64,000 nt of DNA from Chlorobiaceae bacterium (GTDB lineage Bacteria > Bacteroidota > Chlorobiia > Chlorobiales > Chlorobiaceae): assembly GCA_012972825.1 (NCBI GenBank), contig JABDHL010000006.1, forward strand, positions 1 through 64,000, in the 5' to 3' direction. The translations under genes were made by a program, and so were the position numbers. The notes below the pieces were generated by a model. The model did no database searches and was not told the DNA's origin. It worked only from the letters and a program-made list of their open reading frames with translations. Below are positions 37,470-48,924 of this stretch, in pieces. The first letter of the stretch is position 1. Each line of letters starts with the position of its first letter.

Positions 37470-37739
37470 CTACCAGCTTGCTTTTTTAACACCAGGCAAT
37501 TTTCCTTCAAGGGCAAACTTACGGAACATATGCCTGCACAATCCATATTTTGCATATACACCTCTACCACGGCCAGTAAGAACACAACGATTACGAACTC
37601 TGGTTGCCGAACTGTCTCTCGGTAATTCGCGGAGTGCTTCGTAATTCCCTGCTTTAAGAAGTTCCGCCCGGATAACTGCGTATTTTTCTACAAGCTTGAT
37701 CCTCTTCTCATTTCTTGCTATAACGCTTTTCTTTGCCAT
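37470..37739 (-). CDS. rpsN: 30S ribosomal protein S14 (zinc-free form)
   Basis: An 89-residue long-form S14, [20 protein letters not shown], with [20 protein letters not shown] but without the CxxC...CxxC zinc knuckles of the short form. Position between rplE and rpsH. Confidence 0.97.
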   Translation of the reverse strand: MAKKSVIARNEKRIKLVEKYAVIRAELLKAGNYEALRELPRDSSATRVRNRCVLTGRGRGVYAKYGLCRHMFRKFALEGKLPGVKKASW

Positions 37740-37755
37740 CTGTTTTCTGAATTAT

Positions 37756-38355
37756 TTAGTTAATCTTCTTTTTGAATGGCATTCCAAGTTCCGACAGGAG
37801 CACATAAGCTTCTTCGTCTGTTGTTGCTGACGTTACAAAACTGATATCCATTCCAGATATTCTTGGTACCTTATCAATATCGATTTCCGGAAAAATAATC
37901 TGTTCCTTAACACCAACAGTGTAGTTACCGCGACCATCAAAACTGGTGTCGTTAAGCCCGCGGAAATCACGTATTCTTGGAACTGCAAGACTTACAAAAC
38001 GATCAAAAAACTCATACATGGCCTTGCGACGAAGCGTAACGCGGCATCCTATTGCCTGACCTTCGCGCAGCTTGAAGTTGGATATCGCTTTTTTGGATTT
38101 ACGGATCTGTGGTTTCTGACCAGTAATCTGAGCAAGTTCCTGCAAAGCAATTTCGAGCAGCTTGGGTTCTGCTGCTGCTGCTCCAACACCAATGTTAATT
38201 GATATTTTCTGCAGCTTTGGCACTTTCATGATATTTTTATACTGAAAGCGCTCAATAAGTTTGGGTGTTGCTTTTTCTTTGAAAAAGGTTTGGAGTCTTG
38301 CCTCTGCAGAATGTAAAGGTGTTACTTCTGTGCTCCGGTCTTTGTTTTTTGCCAT
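37756..38355 (-). CDS. rplE: 50S ribosomal protein L5
   Basis: A 199-residue 5S rRNA-binding protein. The first ~18 residues ([18 protein letters not shown]) extend beyond the usual start. The core has [38 protein letters not shown] and [18 protein letters not shown]. Shorter starts exist, but the ATG shown keeps the open frame. Confidence 0.96.
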   Translation of the reverse strand: MAKNKDRSTEVTPLHSAEARLQTFFKEKATPKLIERFQYKNIMKVPKLQKISINIGVGAAAAEPKLLEIALQELAQITGQKPQIRKSKKAISNFKLREGQAIGCRVTLRRKAMYEFFDRFVSLAVPRIRDFRGLNDTSFDGRGNYTVGVKEQIIFPEIDIDKVPRISGMDISFVTSATTDEEAYVLLSELGMPFKKKIN

Positions 38356-38414
38356 CTTATTCTGTATCAGTTAATCAGGATGGTCTTTGTCATCCTGATA
38401 TTGAGTGGAAACAA

Positions 38415-38657
38415 TTAACTTTTCTTAACATTAGAAGCATGAATAGGGAACTCCCGCTCTATGATCGACCCTTGAGGCTGACCTTGTGCGGGACGCATAT
38501 GGCGCTTCCTGATGTTAACACCTTCAACGATAACCCTGCTTTTTAAAGGAAATACTTTAAGTATCTTGCCCGACTTTCCTTTATCATTGCCACTTATAAC
38601 GACGACTGAGTCATTCTTCTTGACATGCAGCTTAACCTTCTTAATCCCTGTTTTCAT
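38415..38657 (-). CDS. rplX: 50S ribosomal protein L24
   Basis: An 80-residue assembly-initiator protein with a KOW motif ([20 protein letters not shown]) and [15 protein letters not shown]. It follows the embedded tRNA gene by 34 bp instead of following rplN directly. Confidence 0.96.
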   Translation of the reverse strand: MKTGIKKVKLHVKKNDSVVVISGNDKGKSGKILKVFPLKSRVIVEGVNIRKRHMRPAQGQPQGSIIEREFPIHASNVKKS

Positions 38658-38691
38658 TTTTCACTGATATGATATTATTCATAAAAACCGG

Positions 38692-38764
38692 AGCGGGAGA
38701 CGAGACTCGAACTCGCGACCAACAGCTTGGAAGGCTGTGACTCTACCAACTGAGTTACTCCCGC
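38692..38764 (-). tRNA. tRNA-Gly (anticodon TCC)
   Basis: A 73-nt cloverleaf on the minus strand. Acceptor arms GCGGGAG / CTCCCGC with discriminator T, D-arm around AGCTCAGTTGGTAGAG-like ACTCAGTTGGTAGAGT, anticodon stem CAGC / GCTG with loop reading CTTCCAA (anticodon TCC), and T-loop GTTCGAGTC. The 3' CCA is not encoded (CCG follows). It lies inside the spc operon, 10 bp after rplN and 34 bp before rplX, on the same strand. Confidence 0.95.
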
Positions 38765-38774
38765 CTGAAGCACC

Positions 38775-39143
38775 TTACAACACTTCGGGCGCTAACGAAA
38801 CAATCTTCATAAATTTCCTGTCACGAAGCTCTCTTGCGACCGGACCAAAAATACGGGTTCCCCTCGGCTCACCCTGAGCATTAAGCAGAACAACAGCATT
38901 CTCGTCAAAACGAATATATGAACCATCTTTTCTCCGCGACTCCTTGACACAGCGCACGACAACAGCTCTGCAGACATCTTTCTTTTTTACAATGCCACCA
39001 GGCACAGCTGCTTTGACTGATACTATAATCTGATCACCCAATGAGGCATAACGCCTCCCGGTTCCACCAAAAACATGGATGCAACGGACTTTCTTGGCTC
39101 CACTGTTATCGGCAACAACCAGATTTGTTTCTTTCTGGATCAT
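38775..39143 (-). CDS. rplN: 50S ribosomal protein L14
   Basis: A 122-residue protein, [20 protein letters not shown] to [13 protein letters not shown], the canonical L14 length and ends. It forms inter-subunit bridges with 16S rRNA. It is followed by tRNA-Gly, 10 bp away. Confidence 0.98.
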   Translation of the reverse strand: MIQKETNLVVADNSGAKKVRCIHVFGGTGRRYASLGDQIIVSVKAAVPGGIVKKKDVCRAVVVRCVKESRRKDGSYIRFDENAVVLLNAQGEPRGTRIFGPVARELRDRKFMKIVSLAPEVL

Positions 39144-39179
39144 CCTGTTTCAAACTTTATTAAATGTAAAAAAATCCTT

Positions 39180-39479
39180 TTATCTGGCTTTTTCAATAAT
39201 CTCAACCAAACGACAGCTCTTTCTCTTGCTGAGAGGCCGACACTCTACAACCTTGACAAGATCACCAATACCAGCTTCATTCTTTTCATCATGAGCCATA
39301 AGCTTTGTCGTCTTCTTGAAATATTTCTTGTAAACCGGATGCTGCACTCTCCGTTCAACAGCGACAACACACGCCTTATCCATCTTATCACTGACAACCT
39401 TACCTAACCAGCTTTTTTTTCTTCCTCTTACCGGAACGTTCTGTCCCTGAGATGCACTGTCCATTTTCTGTTCTTCCAT
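39180..39479 (-). CDS. rpsQ: 30S ribosomal protein S17
   Basis: A 99-residue product whose core ([40 protein letters not shown]) is S17. About 18 extra N-terminal residues precede it. A second ATG five codons in (39464) is an alternative start. OB-fold 16S rRNA binder. Confidence 0.95.
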   Translation of the reverse strand: MEEQKMDSASQGQNVPVRGRKKSWLGKVVSDKMDKACVVAVERRVQHPVYKKYFKKTTKLMAHDEKNEAGIGDLVKVVECRPLSKRKSCRLVEIIEKAR

Positions 39480-39512
39480 TTGTCAATAAACGGTTTGTTG
39501 GTTTACCTGCCC

Positions 39513-39719
39513 TCAAGCCTGGCTTGTTTCAGCAGTGGCAATTTGATGGAGCCGGTTTTTCATGCGCGCAATATCCCGTTTCGAATTGCGAAAAACCATT
39601 GGATTCTGCGGCTGCTCAATAACTTTAAAAAAATTGATATCGGCAAGTCTGTCTTCAAGCTCCTTGAGCCTGTCTATCAGTTCCTGTTTGCTTAATGCCG
39701 CAATTTCGTACTTTTTCAT
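39513..39719 (-). CDS. rpmC: 50S ribosomal protein L29
   Basis: A 68-residue helical hairpin protein at the exit tunnel. MKKYEIAALSKQELIDRLKE and the arginine-rich FRNSKRDIARMKNRLHQI helix are typical. Between rplP and rpsQ. Confidence 0.95.
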   Translation of the reverse strand: MKKYEIAALSKQELIDRLKELEDRLADINFFKVIEQPQNPMVFRNSKRDIARMKNRLHQIATAETSQA

Positions 39720-39753
39720 GATAAGTAACCCTCTTGTCGAATTATTTACTCGT

Positions 39754-40173
39754 TTAACCTTCGTAATCAGGACGAACTATGAACCTGGTCTTGATCGGGA
39801 GCTTCTGTGCAGCAAGGCGGAAAGCCTCTGTAGCAACTTCTTTCGGCACACCATCAGCTTCAAACATAACTCTTCCGGGCTTGACAACCGCAACCCAAAA
39901 TTCCGGTGATCCTTTTCCAGAACCCATTCGAGTTTCTGCGGGTTTTTTTGTTATCGGTTTATCCGGAAAAATCCTGATCCAGATTTTACCATCTCTTTTC
40001 ATAAATCTGGTCATTGCAACACGGGCTGCCTCTATCTGACGTGCAGTTATCCACGCACCCTCAATTGCTTTCAAACCGAAAGAACCGAAAGAAACATCAG
40101 CACCACGCCCGGCATTGCCCTTCATGCGTCCTCTTTGTGTCTTTCTATATTTAACTCTCTTTGGCATTAACAT
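39754..40173 (-). CDS. rplP: 50S ribosomal protein L16
   Basis: A 139-residue protein, [39 protein letters not shown] and KLPIKTRFI, all L16 signatures. It organises the A-site finger and peptidyl-transferase region. Confidence 0.98.
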   Translation of the reverse strand: MLMPKRVKYRKTQRGRMKGNAGRGADVSFGSFGLKAIEGAWITARQIEAARVAMTRFMKRDGKIWIRIFPDKPITKKPAETRMGSGKGSPEFWVAVVKPGRVMFEADGVPKEVATEAFRLAAQKLPIKTRFIVRPDYEG

Positions 40174-40215
40174 ACAGGCAACTCCATTCTTTTTCTTTTT
40201 GTATGGTACTTGATA

Positions 40216-40977
40216 TTAAGATCGTTTTATACGTTGGCGACGCTTTGAACGGCCGTCGCGATTATCGCGACCTCTTGGACCTGAGTCAGTGCGTCTTTCC
40301 TTGATTCTCTTCAACTCGTCTTCTTCTATTGCGTCAATACGCTGAACAAGCACTTCACCTTTGTAAACCCAGACTTTAATTCCAATGGTACCTGCAATGG
40401 TATGAGCTGTGCAGCTTGCATAATCTACATTGGCACGAATGGTATGGAGCGGAATCTTTCCTTCCTTGTACTGTTCGGAACGTGCAATTTCTGCACCACC
40501 AAGACGACCGCCACACTTTATTCTGACTCCTTCAGCCCCGGAGCGCATTGCCTGCTGGATCGCCTGTTTCATAGCTCTTCTGAATGACACACGATTTTCA
40601 AGCTGGTAAGCAATATTGTCACCGATCAGCTGAGCCTCGATTTCAGGTTTTACAACCTCAACAACATCTATTTTAACCTCTTTACCGGTAATACGGCTCA
40701 GCTCCTGAGACAGATTATTGATCTCCTCTCCCTTTCTTCCCACTACGGCACCAGGACGTGCTGCATAAATATTGATCTTGACATGTTTTGTTGTTCTTTC
40801 AATAATTATACGTGCTATTCCAGCTCTTTCCTTCTTTAAGCGGGCAAGAACATACGAGCGTATAACGTGATCCTGCTTAATTTTTTCTGAAATAACCGGA
40901 CTATCATCGTACCAACGTGAAGACCAGTCCCTGATGATTCCGAGCCTGAATCCAGTAGGATTAACTTTCTGACCCAA
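40216..40977 (-). CDS. rpsC: 30S ribosomal protein S3
   Basis: A 253-residue protein with a KH domain ([18 protein letters not shown]) and the C-terminal S3 domain ([40 protein letters not shown]). A basic tail ([20 protein letters not shown]) makes it somewhat longer than E. coli S3. It forms part of the mRNA entry channel. Confidence 0.97.
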   Translation of the reverse strand: MGQKVNPTGFRLGIIRDWSSRWYDDSPVISEKIKQDHVIRSYVLARLKKERAGIARIIIERTTKHVKINIYAARPGAVVGRKGEEINNLSQELSRITGKEVKIDVVEVVKPEIEAQLIGDNIAYQLENRVSFRRAMKQAIQQAMRSGAEGVRIKCGGRLGGAEIARSEQYKEGKIPLHTIRANVDYASCTAHTIAGTIGIKVWVYKGEVLVQRIDAIEEDELKRIKERRTDSGPRGRDNRDGRSKRRQRIKRS

Positions 40978-40992
40978 TGCGCTCTCCTTATT

Positions 40993-41352
40993 TTATTTTG
41001 TTACTGGATTTTTAACTTTATCAATGACTATTGTCAGATGATTCGATCTTTTGCGAATCCTGAATGCCCGACCCATTGGAGCCGGAAGCGTTCTTTTCAG
41101 TGTCGTACCTTCATCAACAAATATAGTCTTAACGAACAGCTCCTGATCACTGACCCTCTCATCCGGATTAAGCTGCGCGTAATTTGCTACGGCAGACTTA
41201 AGCGTCTGCATAACATTCCGTGAAGCCGCTTTGGTTGAGTTAAGCAGAATAGCCTTTGCCAGATCTACCTGTTTGCCACGAACGAGGCCTGCCACAAGAC
41301 GCATTTTCCTTGGCGATGTTGGCGTATCCCGTAAAATTGCTTTTGCTTGCAT
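40993..41352 (-). CDS. rplV: 50S ribosomal protein L22
   Basis: A 119-residue protein with [20 protein letters not shown], an [20 protein letters not shown] tip loop in the exit tunnel, and an L22 C-terminus. Macrolide resistance-associated loop residues look ordinary. Confidence 0.97.
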   Translation of the reverse strand: MQAKAILRDTPTSPRKMRLVAGLVRGKQVDLAKAILLNSTKAASRNVMQTLKSAVANYAQLNPDERVSDQELFVKTIFVDEGTTLKRTLPAPMGRAFRIRKRSNHLTIVIDKVKNPVTK

Positions 41353-41381
41353 GATATCTTTACCCTTTCGCGTTTTTCAAT

Positions 41382-41681
41382 TTATTTTTTCCTTGGTGCT
41401 GCGCCGCCTTTTTCGGCCTTTCCACCACCAGCATGGCTGCGAAACGATCTCGTCGGGGCAAACTCACCAAGCTTGTGACCTACCATATTATCACCTACAT
41501 AGACAGGAACATGACTTTTGCCATTATGCACAGCAACCGTATGACCGACAAAATCAGGCGAAATCATTGAGCTTCTGGACCAGGTTTTCACAACCTTTTT
41601 TTCACCCTTGGTATTCATATCAAGGATCCGTTTTTCAAGCTTTATATCAATGAACGGTCCCTTTTTAAGTGATCTTGGCAT
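41382..41681 (-). CDS. rpsS: 30S ribosomal protein S19
   Basis: A 99-residue head protein. [39 protein letters not shown] and [18 protein letters not shown] are S19 hallmarks. A Gly/Lys-rich tail ends the protein. Confidence 0.98.
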   Translation of the reverse strand: MPRSLKKGPFIDIKLEKRILDMNTKGEKKVVKTWSRSSMISPDFVGHTVAVHNGKSHVPVYVGDNMVGHKLGEFAPTRSFRSHAGGGKAEKGGAAPRKK

Positions 41682-41714
41682 AGTTTCTCTGCTTGTTGTT
41701 GTTAACCGCTATAA

Positions 41715-42554
41715 TTATTTGGCGTTTCTGCCGCGTACAATCAATTTCTGTGAAGCCTTTTTCTTGTTTCTGGTCTTCAGCCCCTTTGCAAGCTGACCCC
41801 ATGGTGACATAGGATGTTTTCTACCTCCACCGGATTTCGACTTGCCTTCACCACCACCCATTGGGTGATCGACCGGGTTCATCGCCATACCTCTTGTCTG
41901 TGGACGTATTCCAAGCCAGCGACTTCTGCCGGCTTTACCTAAAACAACATTTTCATGATCACTGTTTCCTACCACACCAATCGTCGCCCGACACTCAACC
42001 CTGAGTTTACGGATTTCGCCTGAAGGAAGTTTAAGTGTAACATAATCACCTTCACGGGCTGCAAGTACAGCAAATCCTCCCGCCGACCTGACAATCTGAC
42101 CTCCCTTTCCTGCTTTCATTTCAATATTATGAATATCAGTGCCAAGAGGAATATTTTTCAGTGGCATGGTGTTTCCTGCCTTTATTTCGACCTTTTCGCC
42201 ACTTTCCACCTTATCTCCAACATTTACACCTTTCGGGGCGAGAATATAACGTTTTTCTCCATCATTGTAGTGCAATAATGCAATTCTTGATGAACGATTG
42301 GGATCATACTCAATAGCAGCAACCGTTGCAGAAACGCCATCCTTGTTGCGCTTAAAATCGATAATCCTGTAATGCCTTTTATGTCCACCGCCTCTATGCC
42401 TTGAGGTTTTCCTGCCTGCACTGTTGCGGCCGCCCGACTTGTTGAGTGAAACAAGCAAACCCTTCTCAGGTGTACTTTTTGTTATTTCATCGAATGCAGG
42501 GTATGACATGAACCTTGACCCTGGCGTTACCGGCCTTAATTTCCTTATAGCCAT
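41715..42554 (-). CDS. rplB: 50S ribosomal protein L2
   Basis: A 279-residue primary 23S rRNA binder. It starts [15 protein letters not shown]. The open frame continues upstream to 42671 over rplW, but that extension is not part of L2. The C-terminal block [19 protein letters not shown] contains the conserved peptidyl-transferase-proximal histidine. Confidence 0.98.
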   Translation of the reverse strand: MAIRKLRPVTPGSRFMSYPAFDEITKSTPEKGLLVSLNKSGGRNSAGRKTSRHRGGGHKRHYRIIDFKRNKDGVSATVAAIEYDPNRSSRIALLHYNDGEKRYILAPKGVNVGDKVESGEKVEIKAGNTMPLKNIPLGTDIHNIEMKAGKGGQIVRSAGGFAVLAAREGDYVTLKLPSGEIRKLRVECRATIGVVGNSDHENVVLGKAGRSRWLGIRPQTRGMAMNPVDHPMGGGEGKSKSGGGRKHPMSPWGQLAKGLKTRNKKKASQKLIVRGRNAK

Positions 42555-42585
42555 TTGCGTGTATGATCTATCCTTTTTATAATTT

Positions 42586-42897
42586 CTATCCTTCGCTCTT
42601 CTGGGTTGAACCTGAGTAGTAATCAATAGACTGGTCCTTTTTGAGAGTGATAACAGCTTTTTTCCAGTCACTCTTTTTTCCGGTTATCAACCCTCTTCTG
42701 GTATTCTGGCTACGGGATTTTCCGAGACAGTTAATCGTGCGAACAGACTTTACTTCTACTCCAAATTTCTTTTCCACTGCGATCTTTATATCAGACTTGT
42801 CTGCATCGGGTTTAACGATAAAGACGTATTGTCCTTTCTTTTCTGTCAGCCCTGTACTTTTTTCAGTCAACCAAGGACGCAACAACGGGTTTTTCAT
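42586..42897 (-). CDS. rplW: 50S ribosomal protein L23
   Basis: A 103-residue protein at the exit tunnel, docking site for trigger factor and [43 protein letters not shown] and the basic end are typical L23. Confidence 0.96.
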   Translation of the reverse strand: MKNPLLRPWLTEKSTGLTEKKGQYVFIVKPDADKSDIKIAVEKKFGVEVKSVRTINCLGKSRSQNTRRGLITGKKSDWKKAVITLKKDQSIDYYSGSTQKSEG

Positions 42898-42928
42898 CTC
42901 TTTAACTCCTTTTTCTGGATAACTGCAA

Positions 42929-43555
42929 TTACCCTAATGTATCTTCAATTGTTTTTAACGCCGTCTTCTGAACAAGTACCGTATGGCTATGGAGAATATC
43001 GTACGTTGATGCCTTATCAGCAGTCATAATATTAAGTACCTCAATATTTCTGCCCGATCTTGCAATGATCATATCATATTCAGGAGTAAGCATCAATGTC
43101 TTTTTCTCGGTGAGACCAAGATTTTTAAGGATATCGGCAAAAGGTTTGGTTTTGATCTTTTCAAATCTGAAATCTTCTACAACAAGAATCTGACCTGCCT
43201 TCGCCTTGGAACTTAGAGCTGAACGTCGCGCAAGAAGCTTTACCTTTTTGTTGACTTTCTGATCGTAGGCATGAGGTGTCGGCCCGAATATTGTACCGCC
43301 ACCAATATTAAGAGGCGAACGGGTTGAACCCTGACGAGCATTACCGGTGCCTTTCTGACGTAAAGGCTTTCTGCCTCCACCCCTTACTTCGCCACGTGTT
43401 TTTGACTTGTGAGTCCCCTGCCTCTTGTGTGCGAGAATCGATTTAACATCGAGATACATCGCATGTTCAGATATTTCAGCGCCGAATATATCATCACGGA
43501 GCGTTACCACTTCCCCGGTTTCAGTGCCGCCGGTATTTAAGACTTTAAGTTCCAT
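42929..43555 (-). CDS. rplD: 50S ribosomal protein L4
   Basis: A 208-residue protein. Its extended loop [20 protein letters not shown] reaches the exit tunnel. It has [20 protein letters not shown] and an alpha/beta core. In E. coli L4 autoregulates the S10 operon; here no leader site was identified, but a terminator precedes rpsJ. Confidence 0.97.
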   Translation of the reverse strand: MELKVLNTGGTETGEVVTLRDDIFGAEISEHAMYLDVKSILAHKRQGTHKSKTRGEVRGGGRKPLRQKGTGNARQGSTRSPLNIGGGTIFGPTPHAYDQKVNKKVKLLARRSALSSKAKAGQILVVEDFRFEKIKTKPFADILKNLGLTEKKTLMLTPEYDMIIARSGRNIEVLNIMTADKASTYDILHSHTVLVQKTALKTIEDTLG

Positions 43556-43573
43556 AGCTTCGCGTATTCAGCA

Positions 43574-44206
43574 TTAACTTTTTTTTGTAGAAACAATCTT
43601 GACATAGGAATTCTTAGGCCCTGGGACAGATCCCTTTATAACAATAAGATTGGATTCAGGGATAATCTTAAAGATTTCAAGATTCCTGACCGTAATATTG
43701 TCTGACCCCATACGTCCAGCCATTCTGGTACCCTTGAAAACCCTTGACGGATCGGATGAACCACCTACAGAACCCGGCGCTCTCTGCCTGTCTGACTGAC
43801 CGTGCGTTCTCTGCCCGCCACCGAAATTATGACGTTTCATAACACCGGCAAAACCTTTTCCTTTCGAAACACCGAGAACATTAATTTTCTCGCCTTCTGT
43901 GAACGATTCAACGCTCACTGAACTGCCAAGATGGAGTTCCTGGGTAAGCTCTGAAAAGTCAAACTCAGCCAATTTAAAGCCTGGAGCGACACCAGCCTTT
44001 TTGTAGTGACCATGAAGCGGTTTACTTACTTTTTTCTCGTTTCTTTCCCCGATACCAACCTGATAAGCATCGTATCCGTCCGTATCAACACGCTTAACCT
44101 GTGTCACAAAGCATGGTCCTGCCTGGATAATCGTGCAGGATACTGCTTCGCGTTTATCATTGAATAAACGGGTCATGCCGATTTTCTTTCCAAGAATCGC
44201 ACCCAT
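43574..44206 (-). CDS. rplC: 50S ribosomal protein L3
   Basis: A 210-residue protein, [37 protein letters not shown] and [20 protein letters not shown]. An early assembly protein near the peptidyl-transferase centre. Normal length. Confidence 0.98.
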   Translation of the reverse strand: MGAILGKKIGMTRLFNDKREAVSCTIIQAGPCFVTQVKRVDTDGYDAYQVGIGERNEKKVSKPLHGHYKKAGVAPGFKLAEFDFSELTQELHLGSSVSVESFTEGEKINVLGVSKGKGFAGVMKRHNFGGGQRTHGQSDRQRAPGSVGGSSDPSRVFKGTRMAGRMGSDNITVRNLEIFKIIPESNLIVIKGSVPGPKNSYVKIVSTKKS

Positions 44207-44229
44207 ATTGAATTAACTGTTCTAATTCT

Positions 44230-44541
44230 TTAAGACTTAATTTCAACATCAACACCACTTGGAAGCTCAAGCTTCATCAACATATCAATGGTTCTGGATG
44301 TCGGGTTTATTATTTCGATCAACCTCTTGTGAGAGGAGAAGGAAAACTGCTCACGTGACTTTTTGTCAACATGCGGAGACCTGTTTACGGTATACACATG
44401 GGATTTTGTAGGCAGCGGTATCGGACCAAAGATAATAGCATCTGTCTGCTTGACTACATCAATAATCCTTAACGCCCACTTATCAACCAGACTATGGTCG
44501 TAAGACTTGAGCTTTATTCTGATCTTTTGCTGTACAGCCAC
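44230..44541 (-). CDS. rpsJ: 30S ribosomal protein S10
   Basis: A 103-residue protein, [20 protein letters not shown] with [20 protein letters not shown], also the NusE transcription antitermination factor. It starts with GTG at 44541. The T-run of a strong terminator ends only about 25 bp upstream, so its transcript must arise by read-through, processing or a promoter inside the tuf end. Confidence 0.97.
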   Translation of the reverse strand: MAVQQKIRIKLKSYDHSLVDKWALRIIDVVKQTDAIIFGPIPLPTKSHVYTVNRSPHVDKKSREQFSFSSHKRLIEIINPTSRTIDMLMKLELPSGVDVEIKS

Positions 44542-44566
44542 TTGTCAACCCTGTTTCTTGTTATCA

Positions 44567-44599
44567 ATAAAAAAAGGACGGGATTTTCAGCCCCGTCCC
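44567..44599 (-). terminator. Strong intrinsic terminator or attenuator between tuf and rpsJ
   Basis: On the minus strand GGGACGGG pairs with CCCGTCC around a short loop, followed by TTTTTTTATTG. It stands 18 bp after the tuf stop and about 25 bp before the rpsJ GTG. Confidence 0.88.
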
Positions 44600-44617
44600 G
44601 AGACGCCATACAAACTA

Positions 44618-45799
44618 TTATTCAATAATCTTTGTTACGGAACCTGCTCCGACGGTACGACCGCCTTCACGGATAGCGAAACGCAGGCTCTCATCCATAG
44701 CGATAGGAGCAAGCAACTCGACATTAACTGAAAGGTTGTCACCAGGCATGACCATCTCAACGCCTTCAGGCAATGTTACAGACCCAGTCACATCCGTTGT
44801 ACGGAAATAGAACTGTGGACGGTAACCATTGAAGAACGGCGTATGACGACCACCCTCTTCCTTTTTAAGAATATAAACTTCAGCCTTAAACTTGGTGTGC
44901 GGCTTGATAGTCCCCGGTTTTGCGATAACCATACCACGCTCAAGTTCTGTCTTGTCGACACCTCTGAGAAGAAGTCCGGCGTTATCGCCTGCCTGACCCT
45001 CATCAAGAAGCTTCTGAAACATTTCAATGCCGGTAACAACAGATTTACGAGTCGGTCTGATCCCAACAATCTCAACCTCTTCATTGATCTTTATACGTCC
45101 TCTTTCGATTCTTCCAGTACCTACAGTGCCACGACCTGAAATAGAGAATACATCTTCAACAGGCATCAGGAACGGCTTGTCAATATCACGAACAGGCTCA
45201 GGAATAAATTCATCAACTGCATCCATAAGCTCCATAATAGCTTTTTCACCTTCCGGATCGCCCTCAAGCGCTTTAAGTGCAGAACCTTTGATGATCGGAA
45301 TGTCGTCACCCGGAAAATCGTATTGCGTCAGAAGTTCTCTGAGTTCAAGCTCAACAAGCTCAATGAGTTCAGGATCGGCAATGTCAACTTTATTAAGAAA
45401 TACGACAAGAGCAGGAACGTTTACCTGACGGGCAAGCAGAATGTGCTCGCGAGTCTGAGGCATCGGACCATCTGTACCCGCTACAACAAGAATCGCGCCA
45501 TCCATCTGGGCCGCGCCGGTAATCATGTTTTTTATGTAGTCAGCATGACCAGGACAGTCAATGTGTGCATAGTGACGTTTTTTAGTCTGATACTCAACGT
45601 GTGCGGTTGAAATGGTAATGCCGCGCTCTCTCTCTTCAGGAGCTTTATCAATGCTTCCAAAATCGCGCTGCAGTGCAAGACCCTGCTTGGCAAGAACCGA
45701 AGTAATTGCAGCAGTAAGGGTTGTCTTGCCATGATCAACGTGACCGATGGTTCCTATATTGACATGGGGTTTATCCCTTTTGTAGGACTCTTTTGCCAT
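44618..45799 (-). CDS. tuf: Elongation factor Tu
   Basis: Delivers aminoacyl-tRNA to the ribosome with GTP hydrolysis. The 393-residue protein has G1 GHVDHGKT, the effector-region Thr in [15 protein letters not shown]3 [10 protein letters not shown]4 NKVDI and three domains ending [15 protein letters not shown]. Only one tuf copy is seen in the window. It ends at a terminator before rpsJ. Confidence 0.98.
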   Translation of the reverse strand: MAKESYKRDKPHVNIGTIGHVDHGKTTLTAAITSVLAKQGLALQRDFGSIDKAPEERERGITISTAHVEYQTKKRHYAHIDCPGHADYIKNMITGAAQMDGAILVVAGTDGPMPQTREHILLARQVNVPALVVFLNKVDIADPELIELVELELRELLTQYDFPGDDIPIIKGSALKALEGDPEGEKAIMELMDAVDEFIPEPVRDIDKPFLMPVEDVFSISGRGTVGTGRIERGRIKINEEVEIVGIRPTRKSVVTGIEMFQKLLDEGQAGDNAGLLLRGVDKTELERGMVIAKPGTIKPHTKFKAEVYILKKEEGGRHTPFFNGYRPQFYFRTTDVTGSVTLPEGVEMVMPGDNLSVNVELLAPIAMDESLRFAIREGGRTVGAGSVTKIIE

Positions 45800-45866
45800 A
45801 ACTTATCTCCGTGACGGTTATCTTTTATTGATTGTAGTAGTTAAAACTGATAGTCTGTTGTCTCGC

Positions 45867-47981
45867 TTATTCCGAATCCTTGCTAACTCTCTTCTCCTGC
45901 AAAGCTTCCGCAATATTGCGAGGAACTTCGCGATAACAGTCAAACTCCATAGAATAATTTGCCCTTCCCTGACTCATCGAACGCAGATCAGTAGAATATC
46001 CGAACATCGCTGAAAGAGGAACCTTGGCATTGACAAACTGAGCACCCGCTCTCTGACCCATTCCTTCAATATGACCGCGACGGCTTGAGAGATCACCCAT
46101 GACATCACCAAGATACTCGTCAGGTGTCACGACTTCAACCTTCATGATCGGCTCAAGAAGAACAGGATCAGCCTTTTTAGCTGCGCCCTTGAACCCGATG
46201 GAACCGGCAATCTTAAACGCCATTTCTGATGAGTCTACCTCGTGGTACTTGCCATCATACAGGGTGACCTTGATATCCTGCATAGGAAAGCCAGCTACAA
46301 CACCACTCTTCATGGCCTGCTGTACACCAGCATTCACAGCCGGAATATATTCTCTCGGAATGACTCCACCTTTGACAGCATCAACAAATTCGTATCCTTT
46401 TCCTTCCTCAAGCGGCTCAACAGTAATATTAACCAGACCAAACTGACCTTTACCGCCCGACTGCCGAACAAACTTGCCCTCAAAATCAACTTTCTTTCTG
46501 ATAGTCTCTCTGTATGCAACCTGCGGCTGCCCGACATTCGCTTCAACCTTAAACTCGCGTTTAAGACGGTCAACCAGAATCTCAAGATGAAGTTCGCCCA
46601 TACCCGCAATCAGAGTCTGACCGGTTTCATCATCAGTTTTGACCTTAAAGGTTGGATCTTCTTCAGCAAGCTTAGCAAGCGACATGCCGAGCTTGTCGGA
46701 ATCCGCCTTGGTTTTCGGCTCAATGGCGATTTCAATAACCGGTTCCGGAAAAATCATTTTTTCGAGAACAACCGGATTATTTTCATCACAGAGCGTATCA
46801 CCGGTTCTTACATCCTTCAAACCTACAGCGGCGGCAATATCACCGCAATAAACAAAATCTATATCCTCTCTTTTATTGGAGTGCATCTGAAGAATACGAC
46901 CAATACGCTCTTTCTTGCCGGTCATAGTATTCAGCACATAACTGCCGGCCTTCAGCACACCGGAATAAACCCTGAAAAAGGTCAGTTTGCCGACAAAAGG
47001 ATCAGTAGCAATTTTAAAGGCAAGAGCAGCAAAAGGTTCCTCGTCCCGCGGCTCGCGTGATATCGACTCTTCGGTACGAGGGTGGTGACCCTCAACCGCA
47101 CCTACATCAACCGGAGAAGCAAGATACTCTACAACAGCATCGAGCATAAACTGGACACCCTTATTTTTAAAGGAAGAGCCGCAAAGTACGGGAATAATAG
47201 TGACCTTAAGCGTTGCCTGGCGCAACACATCTCTCACCTCTTTCTCTGTGATATCTTCACCGTTCAAATACTTCTCAAGAAGCGTATCATCATGCTCGGA
47301 TACAGCTTCAAGCATATTTATCCTCCACGTCCTCGCCTCGTTCTGCAGGTCATGAGGAATCTCGACTTCTTCATAGGTGCTGCCATCTTCCTTATCATAG
47401 ATAATGCCCTTCATCCTGATAAGATCAACAAAGCCGGCAAAAATCTCACCCTCGCCAATAGGTATCTGGAGAGGAACCGGATTCGCACCCAACCTCTCCC
47501 TTATAGCCTTGACCGTGTAAAAAAAGTTTGCTCCGGTTCTGTCCATCTTGTTGACATAGGCAATCCTCGGTACGCCATATTTATTCGCCTGACGCCATAC
47601 CGTTTCAGACTGAGGTTCCACCCCTCCCACCGCACAAAAAAGCGCAACAGCGCCATCAAGCACACGCAGTGAACGCTCAACCTCAACCGTAAAATCTACA
47701 TGGCCAGGCGTATCAATAATATTAATCCTGTGATTAACACCGGTATAGTTGCCAAACTTCGGCATCCAGAAACAAGTTGTTGCAGCAGAGGTGATTGTAA
47801 TGCCACGCTCTTTTTCCTGTTCCATCCAGTCCATTGTCGCGCCGCCCTCATGCACTTCACCCATCCGGTGCAGACGACCAGTGTAATATAAAATCCTCTC
47901 TGTCGTCGTCGTCTTTCCGGCATCAATGTGAGCCATGATACCGATGTTGCGCACTTTATCTAAATCAACCAGCCTTGCCAT
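45867..47981 (-). CDS. fusA: Elongation factor G
   Basis: The translocation GTPase, 704 residues. G1 [15 protein letters not shown], effector [13 protein letters not shown]3 DTPGHVDF, G4 NKMDR, then domains II-V, with domain [14 protein letters not shown] and the C-terminal [13 protein letters not shown]. Length and domain order are standard. Between rpsG and tuf in the str operon. Confidence 0.98.
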   Translation of the reverse strand: MARLVDLDKVRNIGIMAHIDAGKTTTTERILYYTGRLHRMGEVHEGGATMDWMEQEKERGITITSAATTCFWMPKFGNYTGVNHRINIIDTPGHVDFTVEVERSLRVLDGAVALFCAVGGVEPQSETVWRQANKYGVPRIAYVNKMDRTGANFFYTVKAIRERLGANPVPLQIPIGEGEIFAGFVDLIRMKGIIYDKEDGSTYEEVEIPHDLQNEARTWRINMLEAVSEHDDTLLEKYLNGEDITEKEVRDVLRQATLKVTIIPVLCGSSFKNKGVQFMLDAVVEYLASPVDVGAVEGHHPRTEESISREPRDEEPFAALAFKIATDPFVGKLTFFRVYSGVLKAGSYVLNTMTGKKERIGRILQMHSNKREDIDFVYCGDIAAAVGLKDVRTGDTLCDENNPVVLEKMIFPEPVIEIAIEPKTKADSDKLGMSLAKLAEEDPTFKVKTDDETGQTLIAGMGELHLEILVDRLKREFKVEANVGQPQVAYRETIRKKVDFEGKFVRQSGGKGQFGLVNITVEPLEEGKGYEFVDAVKGGVIPREYIPAVNAGVQQAMKSGVVAGFPMQDIKVTLYDGKYHEVDSSEMAFKIAGSIGFKGAAKKADPVLLEPIMKVEVVTPDEYLGDVMGDLSSRRGHIEGMGQRAGAQFVNAKVPLSAMFGYSTDLRSMSQGRANYSMEFDCYREVPRNIAEALQEKRVSKDSE

Positions 47982-48022
47982 AACAATAATTTTGACCTTT
48001 TATCCACACGTTAAACAACTAC

Positions 48023-48490
48023 TTAGAACCTGAAATGCGCAAACGCCTTATTAGCATCAGCCATCCTATGCACCTCATCACGCTTTTTCACTGATGCACC
48101 CTGCTCGTTCGCAGCATCCATCAATTCAGAAGCAAGCTTTTCCGCCATGGATTTGCCACCACGCTTAGCAGCATACATTTTCAACCAGCGGAACGCAAGC
48201 GCACCTCTTCTTGAAGCCTTGACTTCCATAGGAATCTGGTACGTGGCACCGCCAACCCTCTTACTGCGAACCTCAACAACCGGCGCAATATGCGACATAG
48301 CCTTGCGATACACCTCCAAAGGATCTTCCCCTGTCATTTTTTCGGCAATTATAGCAAAAGCATCATAAACAATTTTTGTCGCAACAGCTTTCTTACCGTC
48401 AAGCATTACAGCATTGATAAAACGGGCAACACTTTCATCCCCGTAACGAAAATCAACACCTATTCTTTTATAGCCACCTTTTTTCGGCAT
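48023..48490 (-). CDS. rpsG: 30S ribosomal protein S7
   Basis: A 155-residue head protein, [33 protein letters not shown] and [20 protein letters not shown]. It begins head assembly and touches the E site. Standard str-operon place. Confidence 0.98.
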   Translation of the reverse strand: MPKKGGYKRIGVDFRYGDESVARFINAVMLDGKKAVATKIVYDAFAIIAEKMTGEDPLEVYRKAMSHIAPVVEVRSKRVGGATYQIPMEVKASRRGALAFRWLKMYAAKRGGKSMAEKLASELMDAANEQGASVKKRDEVHRMADANKAFAHFRF

Positions 48491-48516
48491 ATTCTTCTAT
48501 AAATTTATGATTGGAC

Positions 48517-48924
48517 CTATCTGCCTTTACCCTTGACAGGAGCAGCTGCACCGGCTTTCGGCTGCTTGGCCCCATACTTGGAACGACTCTGCTTACGATC
48601 AGCAACACCGGACGTATCCAGCGAGCCGCGTACAATATGATAACGGACACCAGGAAGATCCTTTACCCTGCCGCCTCTGATCAAAACAATAGAGTGCTCC
48701 TGCAGGTTATGACCCTCTCCAGGGATATATGCCGTAACCTCAATCTTGTTGGATAACCTTACACGCGCAACTTTCCGAAGCGCCGAGTTAGGTTTTTTTG
48801 GTGTGGTCGTGTAAACACGAGTACAAACGCCGCGCTTCTGCGGACACTTATCAAGCGCCGGTGACGCTGTTTTTGTTACTTTTACACTTCTTCCGAGCCT
48901 GATGAGCTGCTGAATCGTCGGCAT
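48517..48924 (-). CDS. rpsL: 30S ribosomal protein S12
   Basis: A 135-residue decoding-centre protein. [34 protein letters not shown] and [16 protein letters not shown] include the lysines whose changes give streptomycin resistance, here in the sensitive form. The C-terminal tail is a little extended. It is the first gene of the 20-kb translation locus. Confidence 0.98.
   Translation of the reverse strand: MPTIQQLIRLGRSVKVTKTASPALDKCPQKRGVCTRVYTTTPKKPNSALRKVARVRLSNKIEVTAYIPGEGHNLQEHSIVLIRGGRVKDLPGVRYHIVRGSLDTSGVADRKQSRSKYGAKQPKAGAAAPVKGKGR

Noticed and set aside
46242-47060. 272-residue frame on the + strand
   Set aside because: It is antisense to fusA with no family features.
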